Shown here one piece after another: positions 1 to 4,496 of a stretch of DNA of 5,544 nucleotides. The translations under genes and the position numbers were made by a program. Every line of letters begins with the position of its first letter. Within the stretch, counting starts at the first letter, position 1. This DNA comes from JACRDV01 sp024860865 [NCBI: Methanobacteriota archaeon] (GTDB lineage: Archaea; JACRDV01): the NCBI GenBank assembly GCA_024860865.1, contig JACRDV010000028.1:1-5544 (forward strand), read 5' to 3'. Below the pieces are notes generated by a model that worked only from the letters and a program-made list of their open reading frames with translations, was not told where the DNA came from and searched no databases.

Positions 1-73
1 AATGCGCGGTTCTAAACATGACCCCGACTGGCACAAATATCAAATTACAGATGAAGGATTCAAAATTATTTAG
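1..73 (+). CDS. C-terminal tail of an upstream gene (partial)
   Basis: An open frame enters from the left edge and ends at TAG 71-73, giving about 23 readable residues that finish DPDWHKYQITDEGFKII. The mix of charged and aromatic residues looks like coding sequence, and a T-rich tract follows the stop directly, as expected at an archaeal gene end. The ending has the flavour of a winged-helix or small globular domain tail, but too little is visible to name a family. A Met codon at 2-4 is internal or unrelated; the true start should lie outside the window. It could also be chance open frame, hence the modest confidence. Confidence 0.4.
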   Translation, partial: MRGSKHDPDWHKYQITDEGFKII

Positions 74-76
74 CTA

Positions 77-90
77 AATTTTGTTTATTG
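77..90 (+). terminator. T-rich terminator after the partial upstream gene
   Basis: A T-rich run (ATTTTGTTTATTG) begins four bases after the TAG at 71-73. Archaeal RNA polymerase terminates at such oligo-T tracts without needing a hairpin. The assignment rests on position and composition only. Confidence 0.35.
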
Positions 91-157
91 TAGGTAACTC
101 CCAATATCTTTGTGGAAATCAAGACAGTCCCCATTCACCAAAGTTATTTTAAGATTA

Positions 158-193
158 GAAGCTCAGTTCCAGTGGGATCCGAATCCGAGCTTC
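158..193. other. Hairpin with 7-bp perfect stem
   Basis: GAAGCTC (158-164) pairs with GAGCTTC (187-193). Inside it, GGAT (175-178) pairs with ATCC (183-186) around the tetraloop CCGA, leaving a 10-base unpaired stretch on the 5' side. It is more GC-rich than its surroundings. It could be a structured RNA element or a protein-binding palindrome; nothing nearby identifies its role. Confidence 0.4.
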
Positions 194-304
194 CATGTAA
201 AGGCCGATAGATTATTTGGTCCAGTGTTCTAAAAAATAGATAATGGTTTTTAGCAATTCAAACTCTAGTTTAGGCTTTTAGAAAAAAGTTTACTTTCTTT
301 TTAA

Positions 305-318
305 GGAACGAGAGTTCC
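305..318 (+). other. Small hairpin with GNRA tetraloop
   Basis: GGAAC (305-309) and GTTCC (314-318) pair around GAGA, a GNRA-class loop that is stable in RNA on the plus strand. A T-rich stretch precedes it and none follows directly, so it is not a clear terminator. Its function is unknown. Confidence 0.3.
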
Positions 319-459
319 ATCATTTTGAAAAAAGTTAATCAATCATCTTGACTTGACGCTACGTGATACAATTTGTACCATCTACTTAGAATCGAATTAG
401 GGGTTTCAAAAATACTAATGGAGTTCTATGGGCTCCGAAAATGATTTTAGTAAATTTCA

Positions 460-467
460 TTTATATG
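460..467 (+). promoter_or_regulatory. Candidate TATA box upstream of the lysyl-tRNA synthetase
   Basis: TTTATATG matches the archaeal TATA consensus better than anything closer to the gene. Transcription from it would start near 490 and give a leader of roughly 120 bases, much longer than the leaders inferred for other genes here. A poorer A-rich alternative lies at about 583-592. The assignment is tentative. Confidence 0.35.
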
Positions 468-603
468 ATTATACAATTGTTTTATTCACGTATTAGAAGG
501 TCTCAAAATTAATAGCACCTGAACTTCTATCAAAGATAATGCTGAAATAGGAATCAAGGAAAAAATTGCGCAAATCCAAGAAAAAATACAAATTAACATG
601 AAA

Positions 604-609
604 GGTGAT
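604..609 (+). promoter_or_regulatory. Shine-Dalgarno deciding a TTG start
   Basis: GGTGAT complements the 3' end of archaeal 16S rRNA (AUCACC). It leaves four bases before TTG 614, while it overlaps the alternative GTG at 605 and cannot serve it. This is the main reason for placing the synthetase start at TTG. Confidence 0.6.
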
Positions 610-613
610 ATGG

Positions 614-2203
614 TTGCATATTCCGATACATTGGGCAGATAAAATTGCAGAAGAATTAATCGCAACTGGTGCCCAAATTCATGTAATCGCTACAGGCATC
701 ACCCCTTCTGGCCCGGTACATATAGGGAATATGCGGGAAGTGTTAACCGCTGATGCTATTCTTCGAGCTTTAAAGGATAAAAGAGCTCACGCAAAACTTT
801 TGTACATAGCAGATGATTACGATCCGCTCCGCAGGAAATATCCATTTTTGCCTGAAAAATTTTCGCAGTATATTGGAAAACCACTAGTTGAGATTCCTTG
901 TCCAGAAAATTGCTGCCAAAATTATGCTCAACATTTTTTAAAACCATTCTTTGAAAGTTTAGATAGGCTTGGCATTCATCCAGAAATTCATTTATCTTCT
1001 GAAGCTTATCGAAGCGGAAAATATACAAAGTTGATTAAACTAGCTCTCACTCACAAGGACGAAATTAAAAAAATACTTGAAGAAAAAACTGGCCGAAAAA
1101 TGCCGGAAGATTGGGCTCCATTTAATGTCCGATGTGAGAAATGCGGTCGATTGAATACTACATTTGTAAAAAAGTTGGAAAATAATAAAGTTCACTATTT
1201 TTGCAAAGCATGCAATATTGAAGGCAAAGTCGATATTACTAAAGGCAATGGAAAACTACCTTGGCGAATTGACTGGCCAGCGCGCTGGGTTATTTTTGGC
1301 GTAACATGTGAACCGATGGGGAAGGATCATGCTGTTGCAGGGGGATCTTACGATACTGGCAAAGAAATCGTTAAGCTTTTCGGGGGGCAGGCTCCCTATC
1401 CAGTGCCATACGAGTGGATTTATTTCAAAGGAAAAGGCGCGATGAAAAGCTCAAAAGGCATAGCCTTTACTGGAGCCCAATGGTTGCAAGTTGCTCCGCC
1501 TGAAACCCTTCGATATTTAGTTATCAGGACAAAACCGCTGAAGCACATAGAATTTGACCCGCAGTTTGGTTTAATTGATATAATTGATCAGTACGACCGA
1601 ACTGAGAGGATCTATTTCGGAAAAGAAATTTCAGAGATTAGAGAAGAGGCCGAGGAGATGAAGCGCTCATATGAGCTCTCTCAAATTAAAGAAATACCAA
1701 GGCAATTGATACTTGCCTTGCCCTACAAATTTGCATCCATTTTAGTTCAAGTCCTGCTTGATAAGCAAACCCAACTCCAGAAAACTGTTGAAATATTAAG
1801 AAGAACCGGGCACTTAACAGAATCTCCAACCGATGTTGAGCTTAAAAAGACTAAAGAGCGATTAGAATTAGCTGAAAAATGGATAAATTGGTACGCACCT
1901 GAAGGTATGAAGTTTAAGCTTTTAGAAACTTTGCCAGAAAATATTATCTCACAGCTAACTGCAGAGCAAAAGCAATCGCTAAAAGAACTTAAACAATCGC
2001 TTCAAGCTAAAGATTGGACGCCAGTTGATTTACATAATGAATTTTATCGAATTGCTACAGAAGCAAAAATTAAACCACAGCAATTGTTTGAGGCAGCATA
2101 CCAGGTGCTTACAGGGAAGAAATTTGGGCCAAGGCTTGGATGGTTTTTGCTTTCTTTAGATAAACCTTGGATACTAAAAAGGTTGGAGGAAGCAGCTAGC
2201 TAA
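614..2203 (+). CDS. lysS: Lysyl-tRNA synthetase, class I (archaeal type, LysK)
   Basis: Charges tRNA-Lys with lysine using ATP in the cytoplasm. This is the archaeal class I enzyme, unrelated in fold to the bacterial/eukaryotic class II form. From TTG 614 it is 529 residues, the usual length. The HIGH motif is HIGN (36-39) in GITPSGPVHIGNMRE. A CxxC...CxxC zinc knuckle is at C174/C177 and C197/C200. The family block WRIDWPARW...EPMGKDHAVAGGSYDTG follows, then the KMSKS equivalent MKSSKG (277-282). The rest is the helical anticodon-binding part. Start choice: GTG 605 is in frame and gives 532 residues, but GGTGAT (604-609), a strong match to the archaeal anti-Shine-Dalgarno, sits four bases before TTG 614, and homologues begin close to the HWAD segment. 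An in-frame TGA at 599-601 rules out longer forms. The stop overlaps that of the convergent gene. Often called lysK in archaea. Confidence 0.97.
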   Translation: MHIPIHWADKIAEELIATGAQIHVIATGITPSGPVHIGNMREVLTADAILRALKDKRAHAKLLYIADDYDPLRRKYPFLPEKFSQYIGKPLVEIPCPENCCQNYAQHFLKPFFESLDRLGIHPEIHLSSEAYRSGKYTKLIKLALTHKDEIKKILEEKTGRKMPEDWAPFNVRCEKCGRLNTTFVKKLENNKVHYFCKACNIEGKVDITKGNGKLPWRIDWPARWVIFGVTCEPMGKDHAVAGGSYDTGKEIVKLFGGQAPYPVPYEWIYFKGKGAMKSSKGIAFTGAQWLQVAPPETLRYLVIRTKPLKHIEFDPQFGLIDIIDQYDRTERIYFGKEISEIREEAEEMKRSYELSQIKEIPRQLILALPYKFASILVQVLLDKQTQLQKTVEILRRTGHLTESPTDVELKKTKERLELAEKWINWYAPEGMKFKLLETLPENIISQLTAEQKQSLKELKQSLQAKDWTPVDLHNEFYRIATEAKIKPQQLFEAAYQVLTGKKFGPRLGWFLLSLDKPWILKRLEEAAS

Positions 2204-2418
2204 AAAACTGTTGTTAAAGAAGCCAGCTGTTGAAGTTCATTTGCTGTGATTGGTTGATGGAATAATTCACTTACGAAGCGCTTAACATCAGAATGCGGGC
2301 CTTCAACGACTAACCAGACATTCTTGCCTTTAACACGTTTGCTCCATATTTGGCACTTACCAATGCTAACTGGTTGCCTCAAAATCGAGTCGTTAAAAAT
2401 TGGGAGTACTAATCGCAT
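2200..2418 (-). CDS. Hypothetical 72-residue basic protein
   Basis: I do not recognise the family. The protein reads as a compact alpha/beta domain: a hydrophobic strand at the N-terminus (MRLVLPIF), a strand pair through residues of about 19-42 (GKCQIWSKRV and GKNVWLVVEGP), an amphipathic helix (SDVKRFVSELF) and a final helix. It has one cysteine and no signal peptide or membrane segment. ATG 2418 is preferred to the in-frame TTG at 2430 because GAGGAT (2423-2428) gives proper Shine-Dalgarno spacing to the ATG and overlaps the TTG. A perfect TATA box (2451-2458) places the transcription start near 2428. These signals together argue for a real gene. It is convergent with the lysyl-tRNA synthetase and their stop codons overlap (2200-2202 and 2201-2203). 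Confidence 0.72.
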   Translation of the reverse strand: MRLVLPIFNDSILRQPVSIGKCQIWSKRVKGKNVWLVVEGPHSDVKRFVSELFHQPITANELQQLASLTTVF

Positions 2419-2450
2419 TTTAATCCTCAAGAATATTTGGAGTTAGAAAA

Positions 2451-2458
2451 TATATAAA
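2451..2458 (-). promoter_or_regulatory. TATA box of the 72-residue gene
   Basis: On the minus strand this reads TTTATATA, the archaeal TATA-box consensus. Its centre is about 26 bases before 2428, so the leader would be only about 10 bases, with the Shine-Dalgarno at its 5' end. Confidence 0.7.
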
Positions 2459-2461
2459 CCC

Positions 2462-2479
2462 GTCCGACATTAGTCAGAC
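2462..2479. repeat. Tandem GTCNGAC palindromes, operator-like
   Basis: GTCCGAC (2462-2468) and GTCAGAC (2473-2479) are two copies of the palindrome GTC-N-GAC, spaced 11 bases start to start, about one helical turn. They lie directly upstream of the minus-strand TATA box, where an archaeal activator or repressor would act on factor B recruitment. CGGAC recurs at 2487-2491 in inverted orientation to GTCCG. Whether a regulator binds is inference. Confidence 0.4.
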
Positions 2480-2840
2480 TATCTAACGGACAGAAAAATC
2501 CTTTAAACGAATATCTAACGATAAAAACAAATGTCAGTTCAGATTTCTACTTTAAAATAATGTTTGATGTGTGTTTTAGAAAACTATCACTTGGATTTGA
2601 AAAAAATTCTCATTATATCTTGTGTTCTTCCCTATTTTTGTAGAGGAATTTAGGCATCAGTTGGAAATCCTTTAACTTCCTGAAACCTAACTCCTCATTT
2701 TCCGTTTGAGGATTCAACTTGTAGAGGTTCTTCACACTTAGAATCGGCAATTTTAGTCATTTGTTTCACTTTCAATGAATTGCATAAACCAGTCGCTAAG
2801 GCGATGCACAATCACAGCTTAAAAGAACAAAAAAATTAGC
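2480..2840. other. 360-base stretch without a clear gene
   Basis: No long open frame is present on either strand. Visible items are a direct repeat TATCTAACG (2480-2488 and 2512-2520), a 9-base repeat TTGTAGAGG (2638-2646 and 2719-2727), a 6-bp hairpin (TCCTCA 2692-2697 with TGAGGA 2707-2712), a 5-bp hairpin (GTCGC 2792-2796 with GCGAT 2801-2805, one G-U pair) and a 21-codon minus-strand frame (2695-2760). The 9-base repeats are about what chance gives at this length and composition. Confidence 0.5.
2821..2837 (-). terminator. Poly-T terminator of the guide RNA
   Basis: On the minus strand, TTTTTTTGTTCTTTT starts about six bases after the closing stem of the guide RNA. A long, nearly pure T-run in the template orientation needed for this strand is a good archaeal terminator and supports a short independent transcript. 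Confidence 0.6.
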
Positions 2841-2907
2841 GGCGCTCTGGATCAGGTGCGATCGTCATAAGTTTCCCTCTGTTTGGGACGGCTTCATCAT
2901 TGCGCCA
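2841..2907 (-). ncRNA. Candidate C/D box small guide RNA (2'-O-methylation guide)
   Basis: Such RNAs assemble with L7Ae, Nop5 and fibrillarin and direct 2'-O-methylation of rRNA or tRNA. Reading the minus strand: stem GGCGC (2906-2902), one A, C box ATGATGA (2900-2894), 12-base guide AGCCGTCCCAAA (2893-2882), D' box CAGA (2881-2878), a 9-base linker, C' box ATGACGA (2868-2862), 12-base guide TCGCACCTGATC (2861-2850), D box CAGA (2849-2846), stem GCGCC (2845-2841). Both guide intervals have the archaeal 12-base spacing. The closing stem, 3-base bulge AAU and tandem G-A pairs form a predicted kink-turn. A TATA-like element lies about 26 bases upstream and a T-run follows. Oddities: CAGA replaces CTGA in both D boxes, and a CTGA inside the second guide (2855-2852) is mispositioned for either stem or spacing. 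By the box-plus-five rule the predicted targets are UUUGGGACGGCU (fifth base G) and GAUCAGGUGCGA (fifth base A). I could not match either to an rRNA from memory. Confidence 0.72.
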
Positions 2908-2913
2908 ACTTAA

Positions 2914-2922
2914 CTATATTTA
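2914..2922 (+). promoter_or_regulatory. TATA box of the radical SAM gene
   Basis: CTATATTTA is centred about 27 bases before ATG 2946. Transcription would therefore start at or beside the A of the start codon, giving a leaderless mRNA. No Shine-Dalgarno precedes that ATG, which fits. Confidence 0.6.
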
Positions 2923-2931
2923 GGACTCTTT

Positions 2932-2939
2932 TCATAAAC
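2932..2939 (-). promoter_or_regulatory. TATA-like element for the guide RNA
   Basis: The minus strand reads GTTTATGA with an A-rich stretch before it that could be a factor B recognition element. Its centre lies about 26-28 bases upstream of 2907-2910, exactly where the guide RNA's closing stem begins. Confidence 0.5.
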
Positions 2940-2945
2940 TTTTTC

Positions 2946-4031
2946 ATGGTTAGAAAAATCCAGAAAACTGAAGCAGAATCTCTTTTAGTAGGGGAAATGC
3001 CAGAAGGTTGTCAACTTTGCATAAAAGGCGCTAAGCTTGTTCTTTTTGTGACTGGATTATGCAGTCGATACTGCTATTTTTGCCCCATATCCGAAAAAAG
3101 AAAAGATAAGGACGTAACTTATGCTAATGAACGGTTAGTAAAAAAAGATGAAGATATAATTGAAGAAGCTAAGCTAATGGAAGCAGAAGGAACAGGGATT
3201 ACTGGGGGTGAGCCTTTAGCCCAATTTGAGAGAACTCTCTATTACATCAAATTATTGAAAAAAGAGTTCGGAGATAAACATCACATTCACTTATACACTA
3301 ATGGTGATTTGCTAACAGAAGCGAAACTTGAAAAATTGGTTTCAGCCGGACTTGATGAGATTAGATTACATCCAGTAAGCGGTGATTTTTCAATAATTGA
3401 GCAGGTAATCAAATCAAAGATTGATGTAGGTTGTGAGATTCCTGTAATTCCAAACAACAAAACAGGGATCATTAAACTTGCTGAGTTTCTTGAAAATTGC
3501 GGTGCAAAATTTCTTAATTTAAATGAATTAGAATTCTCTCCAACTAATGCAGAAGCTCTCCTGCAACGAGGACTTAGTCTTAGAAATGAAATTTCAACAG
3601 GGGTTAAAGGATCAGAAGAACTTGCTAAAGAAATTCTTGAGTGGGCAAGCGACCATACAAGAAGATTAAGTTTACACTACTGCCCTGCTCGACTCAAAAT
3701 GGTTTTTCAATTTAAGAACCGTTTGCTAAGGAGAGCTAAGCATGTTGCCAAACCATATGAGGAAATCTCTGATGAAGGGCTGCTAATTAAGGGTATAATT
3801 TTTTCAGAGGGTTTATCCGCTGAGCAACTGCATCGGCTAAGAAATGATCTAATCGAGGAGTTAGGAATACCAAGCGAGTTAATCGCTGTGGATGAAGAGA
3901 AAATGAGGCTAGAAACAGCTTGGCACTTCATCGATGAAATTGCCCGCAAAAAAAAGTCTGGTCTAAGATTGGCTGTAGTTAAAGAGTACCCAACAGCTGA
4001 TCGGCTTGAAATCGAAGTAATCCCGCTTTAA
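2946..4031 (+). CDS. Radical SAM protein, COG2108-like (related to pyruvate formate-lyase activating enzyme)
   Basis: A 361-residue cytoplasmic radical SAM enzyme of unknown substrate. The SAM-cluster motif CxxxCxxC is C39/C43/C46 in GLCSRYCYFCP, and GGEP (87-90) is the SAM-binding motif after the second strand. A further pair, C22xxC25 (GCQLCIKGAK), precedes the cluster, and C246 lies in a conserved-looking YCPAR segment of the C-terminal half; these could bind a second metal centre. The C-terminal region of about 90 residues is charged and has no catalytic motif I can name. Start: the frame opens at TTG 2883 and would add 21 residues, but that stretch overlaps the TATA box and the guide RNA, so ATG 2946 with a leaderless mRNA is preferred. 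The resemblance to an archaeal family kin to glycyl-radical activases comes from motif memory; the reaction is unknown. It stands alone, with its own promoter and 148 bases before the histone. Confidence 0.88.
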   Translation: MVRKIQKTEAESLLVGEMPEGCQLCIKGAKLVLFVTGLCSRYCYFCPISEKRKDKDVTYANERLVKKDEDIIEEAKLMEAEGTGITGGEPLAQFERTLYYIKLLKKEFGDKHHIHLYTNGDLLTEAKLEKLVSAGLDEIRLHPVSGDFSIIEQVIKSKIDVGCEIPVIPNNKTGIIKLAEFLENCGAKFLNLNELEFSPTNAEALLQRGLSLRNEISTGVKGSEELAKEILEWASDHTRRLSLHYCPARLKMVFQFKNRLLRRAKHVAKPYEEISDEGLLIKGIIFSEGLSAEQLHRLRNDLIEELGIPSELIAVDEEKMRLETAWHFIDEIARKKKSGLRLAVVKEYPTADRLEIEVIPL

Positions 4032-4047
4032 AGGCTATTAATTCATC

Positions 4048-4060
4048 TGTTTTCGTGTTT
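4048..4060 (+). terminator. Possible T-rich terminator after the radical SAM gene
   Basis: CTGTTTTCGTGTT lies about 17 bases after the TAA at 4029-4031. It is the only T-rich tract soon after the stop. It is interrupted and so may be weak. Confidence 0.25.
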
Positions 4061-4122
4061 AAGAGATAATTTGAGCTTAATAAACCATTTGGAGTTCTAT
4101 AATTTTCGTACGAAGAAAAAGC

Positions 4123-4133
4123 ATATATATAAA
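4123..4133 (+). promoter_or_regulatory. TATA box of the histone gene
   Basis: ATATATATAAA is a strong archaeal TATA element preceded by an A/G-rich segment (GAAGAAAAAG) suited to factor B. A start point around 4150-4156 is expected, giving a histone leader of roughly 25-30 bases. Confidence 0.65.
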
Positions 4134-4147
4134 AAGAGCTTGAGTCA

Positions 4148-4180
4148 ATGCGTGTTTCGGCGATTGGGGGTGCAGTATAA
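4148..4180 (+). CDS. Possible 10-codon upstream ORF in the histone leader
   Basis: ATG 4148 opens ten codons reading [10 protein letters not shown] and ends at TAA 4178-4180, whose last A is the first base of the histone ATG (TAATG). That junction is typical of translational coupling. Against it, the predicted transcription start falls within a few bases of this ATG and may lie downstream of it. The histone also has its own Shine-Dalgarno inside this frame. Confidence 0.2.
   Translation: MRVSAIGGAV
4166..4172 (+). promoter_or_regulatory. Shine-Dalgarno of the histone gene
   Basis: GGGGGTG lies seven bases before ATG 4180, a purine-rich match to the archaeal anti-Shine-Dalgarno, fixing the start used here. 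Confidence 0.55.
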
Positions 4181-4389
4181 TGGGAGAATTGCCGTTAGCT
4201 CCAGTTGATCGAATCATTAGGAAAGCTGGCGCTGAGCGGGCTTCTGCTGAGGCGGTTAAAGCTTTAGCTGAAGCAATGGAAGAAATTGCAACTGACATTG
4301 CAAAAGAAGCAGCTATTTTAGCTGTTCATGCTGGAAGAAAAACTGTTTCAGCTGAAGATATTAAACTTGCTACTAAGCGCTTCTTATAG
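4180..4389 (+). CDS. Archaeal histone (HMfB-type)
   Basis: A 69-residue single histone fold that dimerises and wraps DNA. It aligns over its full length with HMfA/HMfB, with one extra residue at the N-terminus. Recognisable blocks are [20 protein letters not shown] (helix 1 and loop 1, with the DNA-contacting R20), the long central helix (about 23-50), and [19 protein letters not shown] (loop 2 with R53, K54, T55, then helix 3). L47, H50 and D60 correspond to L46, H49 and D59 of HMfB, the residues at the dimer-dimer interface, so stacking into extended hypernucleosome filaments is plausible. There is no eukaryote-like tail. It has a strong TATA box and Shine-Dalgarno and is monocistronic by spacing. 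Identification is secure; the paralogue number in the genome is unknown. Confidence 0.97.
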   Translation: MGELPLAPVDRIIRKAGAERASAEAVKALAEAMEEIATDIAKEAAILAVHAGRKTVSAEDIKLATKRFL

Positions 4390-4415
4390 CTTACTCAGCT
4401 TGTATTTAAACGGTC

Positions 4416-4448
4416 TAAACAATCGTAAACTTTTGGTTTGTTTATTTC
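4416..4448 (+). terminator. Hairpin plus T-rich tract after the histone gene
   Basis: TAAACAA (4416-4422) is the inverted repeat of TTGTTTA (4438-4444), and the 3' half lies in a T-rich run (TTTTGGTTTGTTTATTT, 4431-4447). This suits termination of the histone mRNA before the promoter of the next gene at 4458. The stem is AT-rich, so the T-run is probably the active element. Confidence 0.4.
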
Positions 4449-4457
4449 GGAAATGCC

Positions 4458-4464
4458 TTTATAG
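4458..4464 (+). promoter_or_regulatory. TATA-like element of the DUF151 gene
   Basis: TTTATAG is centred about 26 bases before 4487, so the mRNA would begin at the Shine-Dalgarno and have a leader of about 10 bases, the same arrangement as the 72-residue gene. Confidence 0.45.
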
Positions 4465-4485
4465 TTGGTTATCTCTTTTTTACCA

Positions 4486-4491
4486 GAGGAG
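4486..4491 (+). promoter_or_regulatory. Shine-Dalgarno deciding a TTG start
   Basis: GAGGAG lies five bases before TTG 4497. No other start codon with such a site exists nearby; the first in-frame ATG (4536) lies inside the conserved first strand. Confidence 0.6.
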
Positions 4492-4496
4492 CAAGA

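Larger units (their letters stand above)
74..604. other. 530-base stretch without a convincing gene
   Basis: No frame on either strand holds a gene-length ORF. It contains a 7-bp-stem hairpin (158-193), a GNRA-loop hairpin (305-318), a short palindrome TACAA-T-TTGTA (367-377), a TATA-like element (460-467) and two short open frames described under findings (428-496 and 523-642). AT content is higher than in the flanking genes. No tRNA, C/D box set or CRISPR repeat was recognised. Part of it is probably the synthetase promoter and leader; the rest may be decayed sequence. Confidence 0.5.

Noticed and set aside
158-195. tRNA-like acceptor stem (GAAGCTC/GAGCTTC followed by CA) with a T-loop-like segment TCCGAAT
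   Set aside because: Only 22 bases lie between the strands, there is no room for D and anticodon arms, and the T-stem does not pair at the required positions.
756-1028. 90-codon minus-strand open frame inside the lysyl-tRNA synthetase
   Set aside because: It lies opposite a strongly conserved coding region, has no promoter or ribosome site, and resembles no protein.
2480-2727. Direct repeats TATCTAACG and TTGTAGAGG in the intergenic region as a repeat array
   Set aside because: Each occurs only twice, at unrelated spacing, and 9-base matches are expected by chance in AT-rich sequence of this length. There is no CRISPR-like periodicity.
2852-2855. Canonical CTGA on the minus strand as the D box of the guide RNA
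   Set aside because: It would leave only six bases after C' and separate the box from the closing stem by six bases. CAGA at 2846-2849 gives 12 bases and a flush stem.
3287-3949. Two minus-strand open frames (3287-3472 and 3707-3949) opposite the radical SAM gene
   Set aside because: They are Ser/Ile-rich translations typical of the antisense of a coding frame, without start signals.
420-4099. Shared 10-mer GGAGTTCTAT at 420-429 and about 4090-4099
   Set aside because: A single pair of 10-mers in this window is near chance expectation, and the contexts differ.
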